Shown: one piece after another, positions 1-6,626 of the stretch
Layout of the letters: every line of letters starts with the position of its first letter
Position numbering within the stretch: position 1 is the first letter of the stretch
NCBI GenBank assembly: GCA_002281755.1
Contig: NCHB01000004.1
Location: 34,126 to 98,125 of the forward strand
Direction of reading: 5' to 3'
DNA: 64,000 nt
Source: Sulfurovum sp. 16-42-52
Lineage (GTDB): Bacteria > Campylobacterota > Campylobacteria > Campylobacterales > Sulfurovaceae
The notes under the pieces: generated by a model
Database searches by the model: none
Told to the model about the DNA's origin: nothing
Seen by the model: only the letters and a program-made list of their open reading frames with translations
Position numbers and translations under genes: made by a program

Positions 1-902
1 TCATACCCTGCAACATCTCTAAAAAATTCTGGATTTGCATACGGGTCATTTAAGATGCCTTCTTTAAAGTTTTCAAAGTTTTTTGTTCTTTTGCTTATAA
101 AATCTTTGTGATACAACTCTTCGGTGATAATGGTGTACGCCATCATATTGAGCACAAGCAAGTTTGATTCGTGTGGTGTCACTGCTTTATATTTTGAAAA
201 CTTATGCAGCGTGATCTCACGCACATCAAAACAGGCGATAGGAGTACCGTTTTGTGCTGCCTTTATCATACGATTACCCACGATTGGGTGGGCTTCAGTG
301 GTGTTTGATCCCATCACTATCATAAACTCTGTTTTATAGATATCATCAAATGGATTGGAAGCCGCTCCTTCCCCAATAGTCAGTCTCATCCCTTTAAGCG
401 AAGGAGAGTGACATACTCTTGCACAGTTATCAACATGCGGAGAGTTTAGCGTATAGCGTGTGAATTTCTGAAAGTAGTAGGCACTCTCACAAGAGCTTCT
501 TGCTCCACCCAGCGAACAGATTGATTTCTCACCGTATTTTGCCTGGATGTCTTTTAGCTTCATGGCTGCTGCAGTGGTTGCCGCATCCAAATCGGTCTCA
601 TACCATGTATCGTCCAAATCGGTTAAAGTATGTGCTATCGCTTCTTTGATAGCTGGATTTTTTTCTAAGAAAGTTTTTCGGATACGCGGTACTCTGAGCC
701 TCTCTTTGGCATCAACAAAATCAAACCCGTGCGTTCCTTTAATGCACAACTTTCCTTCAGAGGTCGCACCATCGGGATGTGCAAAAATTTTTTTAATTTT
801 ATTTTCTTTCACATCAACCTGCGCAGCGATATCGCAGCCTACGCCACAGTATGCACATACGCTGTCGATTATCTTATAGTCGGTATCTGTTTTTATTGTC
901 AT
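1..902 (-). CDS. fdhA: Formate dehydrogenase alpha subunit, N-terminal part (runs off the left edge)
   Basis: Only about 300 N-terminal residues are inside the window; the frame is open to base 1. It reads as the molybdopterin catalytic subunit of a formate dehydrogenase. A 4Fe-4S site is visible as C16, C19, C23 and C53, followed by K55 (GKLCIKG), the usual electron-relay lysine. The metal-ligand position is in NCARVCHSPS, where residue 164 is encoded by TGT, so this is a cysteine enzyme and not a selenocysteine one. No twin-arginine leader is seen at this start, so either the enzyme is cytoplasmic or export depends on something not visible. The ATG at 902 has an AAAGGTG ribosome site upstream. 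The small gene at 1013 diverges from it. moaA and moeA elsewhere in the window supply the cofactor pathway. It could also be another member of the family, but the motif fits formate dehydrogenase best. Confidence 0.85.
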   Translation of the reverse strand, partial: MTIKTDTDYKIIDSVCAYCGVGCDIAAQVDVKENKIKKIFAHPDGATSEGKLCIKGTHGFDFVDAKERLRVPRIRKTFLEKNPAIKEAIAHTLTDLDDTWYETDLDAATTAAAMKLKDIQAKYGEKSICSLGGARSSCESAYYFQKFTRYTLNSPHVDNCARVCHSPSLKGMRLTIGEGAASNPFDDIYKTEFMIVMGSNTTEAHPIVGNRMIKAAQNGTPIACFDVREITLHKFSKYKAVTPHESNLLVLNMMAYTIITEELYHKDFISKRTKNFENFKEGILNDPYANPEFFRDVAGY

Positions 903-1012
903 TTCTGCACCTTTTTCACTAATAAGAGTAATTTTATCCTATTTCCCGTTAAATTCAAGTTTCTTTAATAGTATTTGGTTAGTATCGGAAAAATTATACC
1001 AAAAGGATTACC
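903..1012. promoter_or_regulatory. Divergent promoter region between fdhA and the small Cys-rich gene
   Basis: The 110 bp between two divergent starts must hold both promoters. Minus strand: a TAAAAT-like -10 and AAAGGTG ribosome site before fdhA. Plus strand: a TTATAC-like -10 and AAAAGGA ribosome site before 1013. Assignment of the -10 boxes is by eye only. Confidence 0.45.
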
Positions 1013-1258
1013 ATGTCAACAATAACTATCGTTCAAGAATGCGGATGCTTCAAAAGAAGTGACCTAGAAAACAATACCTCTTTTGAGAACAATGATGAGG
1101 CGATGATAAAAGCACAAGAGATGCTCAATCACATGAACACGAAATTTTGTGGAAAACATGGCTTTGAACTCAGTGAGAACGGTCAAGACTTCAGCATCGC
1201 GATGAAAGCACCACAAGCTGCATCCGGCGGTTGCTGTGGAGGCGGTCACTGTAGCTAA
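1013..1258 (+). CDS. Small protein with Cys-rich GGCCGGGHC tail, unknown function
   Basis: 81 residues, unrecognised as a named family. It starts with ATG after an AAAAGGA ribosome site. Cysteines occur near the N-terminus (QECGCFKRS), in the middle (KFCGKHG) and in the tail, which ends in a Gly/Cys/His cluster (GGCCGGGHCS) that looks like a soft-metal or thiol site. There is no signal peptide or membrane segment, so it should be cytoplasmic. It diverges from the formate dehydrogenase gene, so a role in metal or sulfur handling for that enzyme is possible, but this is only inference from position and the tail. A hairpin terminator follows directly. Confidence 0.75.
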   Translation: MSTITIVQECGCFKRSDLENNTSFENNDEAMIKAQEMLNHMNTKFCGKHGFELSENGQDFSIAMKAPQAASGGCCGGGHCS

Positions 1259-1265
1259 TGCTACA

Positions 1266-1292
1266 CTTATGACAAGTCAAACTTGTCGTAAG
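1266..1292 (+). terminator. Hairpin terminator after the small Cys-rich gene
   Basis: An 11-bp stem (one G-T pair) with loop TCAAA, beginning CTTATGACAAG, eight bases after the stop codon at 1258. A T-rich stretch follows 12 bases later. It sits between convergent genes and could serve yajQ as well. Confidence 0.55.
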
Positions 1293-1303
1293 GCACGCTT
1301 CTT

Positions 1304-1801
1304 TTATTTAAAATTACCAAACACCAACGGCGCTTTAAGATCCAAAGTCTTCACTTCAGCCATAACAGCCTGCAAATCATCAATACTTTTAGCACTCACA
1401 CGCACTTCATCACCCTGTATGGATGGTGTCACTTTTAGCTTTAAGTCTTTGATGGCTTTGACTATCTGCTTGGCTTCATCTTTGTCTATGGTATCTACAA
1501 TGCGGTAAATCACTTTAGTGTTACCACCGCTAATCCCTTCTGTTTTGACCTCTTCAAGCGCCTTGCCTGCGATGCCGCGTTTGATGAGCTTAGAGATGAG
1601 GATGTCTTTAAGGGCATCTATCTTTGTGTCTGTTGAAGCACTCAAACTAAGGGTTTTTCCTGCTTCGTTGAGCTTAAACTCAGCGACTAATCCCTTAAAG
1701 TCAAAACGAGTCGCCACCTCTTTTTCCGCCATAATCAGCGCATTTTTAAACTCCATCATATCCAGCTTCGCCGTAATATCAAAATAGTGCTCTTTTGCCA
1801 T
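1304..1801 (-). CDS. yajQ: YajQ family cyclic-di-GMP-binding protein
   Basis: 165 residues, the normal YajQ length (about 160). It starts MAKEHYFDIT, has the EVATRFDFKG segment of the first domain and the IQGDEVRVSAKSIDDLQ segment of the second, both typical of this two-domain ferredoxin-like fold family. Members bind cyclic di-GMP in Xanthomonas and nucleotides or nucleic acid in E. coli; here it is likely a cytoplasmic binding protein of unclear target. It follows the decayed toxin-antitoxin pair on the same strand, three bases after the toxin remnant's stop. Confidence 0.92.
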   Translation of the reverse strand: MAKEHYFDITAKLDMMEFKNALIMAEKEVATRFDFKGLVAEFKLNEAGKTLSLSASTDTKIDALKDILISKLIKRGIAGKALEEVKTEGISGGNTKVIYRIVDTIDKDEAKQIVKAIKDLKLKVTPSIQGDEVRVSAKSIDDLQAVMAEVKTLDLKAPLVFGNFK

Positions 1802-1804
1802 GTT

Positions 1805-1974
1805 TTATCCTTTTATATATTCGTTAACTATCATATCTATTGCTTCATCTGCAATATTTTCCATCTCACTTTTGGAGTATATATCTACCAACAAAATCTC
1901 ATCCTCAATAATAGAATAGGTAATAATCCTATATCCAGCACTTTTTTTAAAAGTTGTTGAGTGCAGTATCTCCG
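1805..1974 (-). pseudogene. Internally deleted RelE/HigB-type toxin remnant
   Basis: The frame reads EILHSTTFKK and then directly SAGYRIITYSIIEDEILLVDI, ending in TAA at 1805. The second part matches the C-terminal half of the RelE/HigB toxins common in this phylum (GYRIIYY...EDEILLLDIYSK). The first part looks like the N-terminus of the same family, so about 50 residues seem to be missing at the AAAAAAAGT junction. No ATG, GTG or TTG start is in frame after the upstream TGA stop; the nearby ATG is in another frame and stops after 12 codons. It lies directly after the antitoxin ORF, as in a normal two-gene module. I infer a dead toxin. Confidence 0.6.
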
Positions 1975-2142
1975 CTACAGTTCATCCCATAGTGTATCTA
2001 TAGGGTATGCTTTCTTTTTGTCCGCCTTTATAAGTTCCATTTCGTCCAGTGAAGCTGCAATACGGCTCTTCAGTTCAGAATACTCTTGAAATGCTACAAC
2101 ATCCTTTATTTTCTCATACTCATCGTTTTCACACACTATCAT
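1975..2142 (-). CDS. Short antitoxin-like ORF beside the toxin remnant
   Basis: 55 residues starting MIVCENDEYEK, ending in YPIDTLWDEL, with a helical, charged middle. The LWDEL end resembles the small addiction-module antitoxins of this phylum. It is followed on the same strand by the toxin remnant. It may itself be a shortened C-terminal piece of a longer antitoxin. The gene is too short for confident family assignment; position is the best evidence. Confidence 0.5.
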   Translation of the reverse strand: MIVCENDEYEKIKDVVAFQEYSELKSRIAASLDEMELIKADKKKAYPIDTLWDEL

Positions 2143-2223
2143 ACACACTCATTTTGCGGGATATATTCCGTCTTTTTTGTGTATTTTAGCATAATCTTAT
2201 TGTTCTAAAGACTGAACTACCTC

Positions 2224-3291
2224 TCAGCATTTTTTAAACACAAACAAATGCTCATGCATGATTAATAAAAAGTTTGCTTCTTTGCTTTTATTTACCCAAA
2301 AACCCGTGGCTTTGCAATTGTGCTGATGTTTTATTATGTCTTCTTTCAGTTCAAAGCCTGCTTTTAAAAATCGTTGCATAACCATAAATGCCATCGGCTG
2401 ATACATCTTGTTTCTTCGTGTATCGCCTATCAAGATGGCACAATATTTATCCTTTTTTAAAACCCTATATAATTCATTCGCTACTTTTTCCATCTCATCA
2501 CAAAATTTCTCCAAATCATGTATATTGGACAAATCTTGTTCAATCTGTTTTTCACTATATTTAATAATGTCGGCATACGGTGGGTGATTTAAAATAAAAT
2601 CAATACTTTCATCTTTCAAGAGTGACAAATCTCTTGCATCATTGAGTTCAACTCTTATTTTAGGGCTATATTCACTCTCAAATTCAAGTGCTTTTTTCGT
2701 TAACTCTATTGCATTTGGATTTATATCCAAAGCCAAAAGATGTCGATTTAAAAGCTTACACTCTACAGCAGTCGTGCCCCCACCAATCATAGGATCTAAA
2801 ATGCAATCTTTCTCTTTTGAATATCTCAAGAGTAAATTTCTAACCACCTCTGGTGCCCAGTTGCCACGGTATTTTGAATTATGTGTTGCCCAATTACCAC
2901 GACGCCTAAAACTCCAGACTGTTGTACACTCTTGTTCAAATTCTTCAGGTTGTAATTTTTTTATCTTAGTTTTCTTCTTTTGTTCAATCATATCCGTCAA
3001 TATATAATATTCGTTTACACCTTCTTCTTTATAATGTTCATATGAATAGTCAATAACATTATCTTTTGGCATACTAGTTAGTGTCTTTTCAAATTGGTTT
3101 TTATCTTTAAATGAAAGTAAAAATACATTATTTATTTCATCGGCATTGTCATTTTTATCTACATTTGAAAAGTACATATCCCAGTTACTACTTCCTTGAA
3201 ACACGAAGTTAAGATTATTGGTATCATCGCCAAGAGCATCAAAATCATCTACACTCATAGTATAAAGCTTGTCAAATCTTTGAACATTCAT
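2224..3291 (-). CDS. DNA methyltransferase (N4-cytosine/N6-adenine type) with N-terminal extension
   Basis: 355 residues. The S-adenosylmethionine site comes first (LDPMIGGGTTAVE, about residues 164-176), followed by the catalytic loop NHPPYADIIKYS near residue 234, with His in place of the usual Asp or Ser before PPY. The stretch TTVWSFRRRGNW...YRGNWAPEVVRN is characteristic of one COG0863 group of site-specific DNA methylases. The first 125 residues do not belong to the methylase fold and could recognise target or partner. It is the last gene of the minus-strand cassette, 72 bp after the nuclease gene. It would protect host DNA from the adjacent PD-(D/E)XK enzyme. The target base cannot be told from sequence. 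The region is richer in A+T than its surroundings, which suggests transfer. Confidence 0.85.
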   Translation of the reverse strand: MNVQRFDKLYTMSVDDFDALGDDTNNLNFVFQGSSNWDMYFSNVDKNDNADEINNVFLLSFKDKNQFEKTLTSMPKDNVIDYSYEHYKEEGVNEYYILTDMIEQKKKTKIKKLQPEEFEQECTTVWSFRRRGNWATHNSKYRGNWAPEVVRNLLLRYSKEKDCILDPMIGGGTTAVECKLLNRHLLALDINPNAIELTKKALEFESEYSPKIRVELNDARDLSLLKDESIDFILNHPPYADIIKYSEKQIEQDLSNIHDLEKFCDEMEKVANELYRVLKKDKYCAILIGDTRRNKMYQPMAFMVMQRFLKAGFELKEDIIKHQHNCKATGFWVNKSKEANFLLIMHEHLFVFKKC

Positions 3292-3363
3292 AATGCATCC
3301 TTTTTTCTATTATTATAGAAAATTAGAAGAAATGAAGTCAAAAATATGGCAAAATGTCATATT

Positions 3364-3921
3364 TTATGATGGTACCGGTAATCCCAATCTATCTAAAGGT
3401 AAATATTCAAAATAATAACCACATCCTTGTGAAATGACATAAGTTAAAGTATCTCTATATTGTTGATGTCTAAACCAATCATTCAAGATATAAATATATT
3501 GTACTTCATAATTTAATGTTGAAAATAATCTTCTATATTGCCATAATTTAAATCCACAAGTCTGGAGTTTTTCATCAACAGAACCTGCTACTTCTTGATA
3601 TTTTACTTCTATTATAAAAATTGTATTGTTAATAGTAACATAAATTGCATCATCAGGTAATAATTTTTTTGATAAAATTGAATTCCAATCAATACCTTGT
3701 TCATCTAAAAATCTATATAATTCATGTTTCTTAAAAGATTCTGCTACGAAAATACCATTAAAATATATATTAAACCCCATTGTTTGATTATTTCTATTCA
3801 ATGGTTTCTGGCTACAAGAATACCCTTCAACTTGATTATTTAAATAAGTTATAATATCTACTCTACCTTCAAAATGTATACCAGTTTGTGTATTGCCTCC
3901 GCCAATTCCACCTCTAATCAT
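3364..3921 (-). CDS. PD-(D/E)XK restriction endonuclease-like protein
   Basis: 185 residues. The catalytic pattern is LPDDAIY (about residue 89) followed by FIIEVKYQ (about residue 105), a classic PD-x-E-x-K arrangement. After it comes GSVDEKLQTC, and the N-terminus carries GGIGGGNTQTGIHFE; both are motifs I know from small Type II restriction enzymes or PD-(D/E)XK superfamily proteins. It sits between the OLD gene (11 bp upstream) and the second methylase, so it is the most likely cutting enzyme of a restriction-modification system. The recognition site cannot be read from sequence. No signal peptide or membrane segment. Confidence 0.8.
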   Translation of the reverse strand: MIRGGIGGGNTQTGIHFEGRVDIITYLNNQVEGYSCSQKPLNRNNQTMGFNIYFNGIFVAESFKKHELYRFLDEQGIDWNSILSKKLLPDDAIYVTINNTIFIIEVKYQEVAGSVDEKLQTCGFKLWQYRRLFSTLNYEVQYIYILNDWFRHQQYRDTLTYVISQGCGYYFEYLPLDRLGLPVPS

Positions 3922-3932
3922 ATTTTATTCCT

Positions 3933-5690
3933 TTATGCATTATGATATTCAGAAATTTTTATAATAAACTCTTTCATTTCTTTAATTTGTCCACTTATAT
4001 TCATCATATCAATTATTTTTTTATTTCCCTCAATAGTAAAATGTTCTGCCAAATTCTTTTTAAACTTTTCAGTTTCAATACTAATATTTGTTCCATCACT
4101 ATTAGCCTCACTTTTTGCAATTTCCAATAATGATAAAATACCCCTTTTTTTTAATTCTTTATTTTTTAATTTTTTAGTTAAATCTTTTTCTGATATTTTT
4201 TTATAACCTGCTTTAAATAGGATTTCATTTGTTAAATACAATAAAATTTTATAGTCAACAAAATCTTCAATTTCATAATTTTCATATTCCGTATATTCAT
4301 TTTTTCCTGTTATGAATAAAACTTTAATTGATAAATTATTATATATTAGTAGTTTTTTATTTATTTTAGAAAAAACTTCTTTACCTTTAGTATCATTATC
4401 TAAAAGAACTAAAATTTTAGGTTTTTTGTCAGGAATAGTTTTATATATGGAGTTATAAAAATTTAGATATTTTTCTATATTATCTGCTCCGTCAGCTGAT
4501 TCTATTCTAGGTAATTTAATATTTAAATATTTTGAGATTTCCCATAAATATTTTTTATCTGATTCTCCTTCTACTAAAACAGTATAACTTGCCAATAAAT
4601 CATAATTATCTTCTTCTATTCCTAAATATTCTTTAATTTTTATTGAACCTTCATCTTTATTTAAATCAACAAGTTTTGTAGTAGTTTGTATGATTTCTTT
4701 ACCTTGCATTCTTACATAAGATTTTTCACTATAATCAACATCATACAAAAAAACATTTTTAAGGGTATATGTATCAATTAATGTTTTTGAATGTGTAGTA
4801 ATAAAAATTTGTGCTTTACTCAATAAAGTATTTAATTTATCTCTCAATAAAATTTGTAGTTTATTGTGTAAAAAAGTATCTGGTTCATCCATTAATAGTA
4901 TTATATTTTTATCTTTTCTTGTTTCTATTATTCTTGATATAAGTAAAAAATATGCCAACTTTTGTAGTCCCGACCCTTTTGAGTCTATATATTTGTTAGA
5001 ATGATCTTTTATTAAAAATTCAATATCATCATTTATTAAATCTGTAAACTTTCTAATATCAGTTTTTGATCCAAATTCAACTCCCCAATTCATATTAAAA
5101 AGTTCAAAATCTGATGAAATATCTTTTGCCAAGGAATTTAGTTTTGCCAAAACACCATCAATATATTTGCTAAATGCTGTTCTAAGATTCTTGCTAATTC
5201 TACTTTTTGAGAATTCAATTTCATACACATCATTAATAATTTTACTTATTAGTTCTGGAAAATTAACATTAATTGTTTCTATAGAATAAATATCAAAATG
5301 CTTCAAAATATTTTCCACAGATTCAACAGTCATATCTTCTTTATTTTTAGATAACTCTAAATTATATTTTTTACCCAACAATGAAATAAAATTACCGTCT
5401 TCCATCCCAAAATTTCTTGTAATTTCATATACTTCATTATTATGTTTTAAAATTAACGTTATTTCAGGATATTGAGAAGCTCCTCTTGATCCTTCTAGTT
5501 TATGAAAAGGAACATCCTTCTTTCTTTCATATAAATGAGGATTAAAAAAAACATTAATAGCTCTTAGTGTATTGGTTTTACCACTATTATTTGCTCCGCA
5601 AATAGTTACTATACTATTGTTTTCAATATCTAATTTTAAATCAAAATTAGATCTAAATCTTTTAATTATAATTCTTGAAATTATATACAT
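3933..5690 (-). CDS. OLD family ATPase-TOPRIM nuclease
   Basis: 585 residues. N-terminal ABC/SMC-type ATPase: Walker A GANNSGKT (32-39), a signature-like GSGLQKL, Walker B IILLMDEPDTF (about 262-272), and a switch His in FITTHSK. The C-terminal TOPRIM domain has VLVEGESDKKY (about 372) with the metal-binding Glu and LVLLDNDTKG (about 430) with the Asp pair. This is the architecture of Old and GajA, ATP-controlled DNA nucleases in phage defence. Its ATG directly follows the TAA of the Dam-type gene, with no gap, so translation is probably coupled. There is no UvrD-type GajB next to it, so it is not a standard Gabija pair. Codon and base use are strongly A+T rich. Confidence 0.88.
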   Translation of the reverse strand: MYIISRIIIKRFRSNFDLKLDIENNSIVTICGANNSGKTNTLRAINVFFNPHLYERKKDVPFHKLEGSRGASQYPEITLILKHNNEVYEITRNFGMEDGNFISLLGKKYNLELSKNKEDMTVESVENILKHFDIYSIETINVNFPELISKIINDVYEIEFSKSRISKNLRTAFSKYIDGVLAKLNSLAKDISSDFELFNMNWGVEFGSKTDIRKFTDLINDDIEFLIKDHSNKYIDSKGSGLQKLAYFLLISRIIETRKDKNIILLMDEPDTFLHNKLQILLRDKLNTLLSKAQIFITTHSKTLIDTYTLKNVFLYDVDYSEKSYVRMQGKEIIQTTTKLVDLNKDEGSIKIKEYLGIEEDNYDLLASYTVLVEGESDKKYLWEISKYLNIKLPRIESADGADNIEKYLNFYNSIYKTIPDKKPKILVLLDNDTKGKEVFSKINKKLLIYNNLSIKVLFITGKNEYTEYENYEIEDFVDYKILLYLTNEILFKAGYKKISEKDLTKKLKNKELKKRGILSLLEIAKSEANSDGTNISIETEKFKKNLAEHFTIEGNKKIIDMMNISGQIKEMKEFIIKISEYHNA

Positions 5691-6554
5691 TTAATTCCTC
5701 ACCAAAATTTCTTTTATCTTGCCTCTGCCATCGCTTTTGCTATTGATAAATCTATTCATCATAACTGTATTTATATCAAAATCTTTGTATAAGTTTTTTA
5801 TAAATTCAGTGTCCGAATTACTTTGTGAAACCTTGCAGCCGATAGCACTCAGTTCTTTGAAGACTTCAAAGAGTTCTATTTGTTCAGTCTCTAAAAATCC
5901 ATCTTTACTATACGCTGTAAAACTTGCTGTTGCAGTCAGAGGATAATACGGAGGATCAAAATAAACAAAATCGCCACTTTTTGCATCATGTAAAACATTT
6001 GTAAAACTTTGACATTTTATAGTTGCATTTTGCAAAGCTTCACTTGCGTTAAAAATAGCTTCTTCATCTGCTATATTTGGATTTTTATAACTTCCCATAG
6101 GTACATTAAAATATCCATTAGAATTTACACGATAAAGTCCATTAAAGCAAGTTTTATTGAGATAGATAAATCGTGTGGCACGTTCAATATCACTTCTTTG
6201 TAAAAAGTTTTCTTCACGATCCCAAGCTCTTATGTCATAATAAAACTCTTTGGAGTGTTTTTCTTGAAATTTTTTTAGGCTTTTAATAAGTTCAGTTGGA
6301 TTGTTTCTTACGGTATTATAAGCATTAATAAGTTCTGCATTTATGTCAAACAAATAAACTTTTTTATCTCTCAAAAGCCCAAGTGAGTAAAGCTCAAAAA
6401 ATAAAGCTCCACCACCGACAAAAGGCTCGAAATAGTTGTTAAATTCTTTTGGAATAAGTGGAATTATTTGAGACAATAGACCTCGTTTACCGCCTACCCA
6501 TTTAATAAAAGGTTTGGCACTTATGGCATCATTGCTAATCATTAGTTTTGTCAT
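5691..6554 (-). CDS. dam: Dam-type DNA adenine methyltransferase
   Basis: 287 residues, close in length and layout to DpnM (about 284). It has KPFIKWVGGKRG near the start, the S-adenosylmethionine site FEPFVGGGALFFE (about 43-55), FNGLYRVNSNG.FNVP in the middle, and catalytic YFDPPYYPL near residue 200. The family makes N6-methyladenine, often in GATC; the site here is an inference. It is the first gene of the four-gene cassette, directly after hom. The start at 6554 has an AGGAAG ribosome site. A Dam-type enzyme as first gene of an operon with a nuclease fits a DpnII-like restriction system more than a housekeeping Dam. Confidence 0.9.
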   Translation of the reverse strand: MTKLMISNDAISAKPFIKWVGGKRGLLSQIIPLIPKEFNNYFEPFVGGGALFFELYSLGLLRDKKVYLFDINAELINAYNTVRNNPTELIKSLKKFQEKHSKEFYYDIRAWDREENFLQRSDIERATRFIYLNKTCFNGLYRVNSNGYFNVPMGSYKNPNIADEEAIFNASEALQNATIKCQSFTNVLHDAKSGDFVYFDPPYYPLTATASFTAYSKDGFLETEQIELFEVFKELSAIGCKVSQSNSDTEFIKNLYKDFDINTVMMNRFINSKSDGRGKIKEILVRN

Positions 6555-6626
6555 GCCATCTTCCTTTTTTTAGAACTATATCTTTTGCATAAACTATTAA
6601 ATCAAAATATTTCAAATTGAAATACT
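6555..6626 (-). promoter_or_regulatory. Likely promoter and operator of the defence cassette
   Basis: The gap between hom and the Dam-type gene contains a perfect inverted repeat at 6608-6624 (TATTTCAA, one centre base, TTGAAATA), then a TATAGT -10-like box at 6575-6580 on the minus strand, then AGGAAG before the ATG. No poly-T follows the repeat, so it looks more like an operator than a terminator. Confidence 0.5.

Noticed and set aside
1..902. Selenocysteine codon in fdhA
   Set aside because: The ligand codon is TGT in frame at residue 164, not TGA.
124..968. Plus-strand ORFs across the first 900 bases
   Set aside because: The opposite strand reads as an uninterrupted formate dehydrogenase with all Fe-S cysteines; the plus-strand ORFs are shadows.
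3933..5690. Gabija system
   Set aside because: No UvrD-type GajB gene is next to the OLD gene; the only UvrD-type helicase in the window, AddA, is 23 kb away and paired with AddB.
2224..6554. Plain DpnII-type system (DpnM, DpnA, DpnB)
   Set aside because: The second methylase has a different motif order and HPPY loop from DpnA, the nuclease is shorter and unlike DpnB, and an OLD gene is included.
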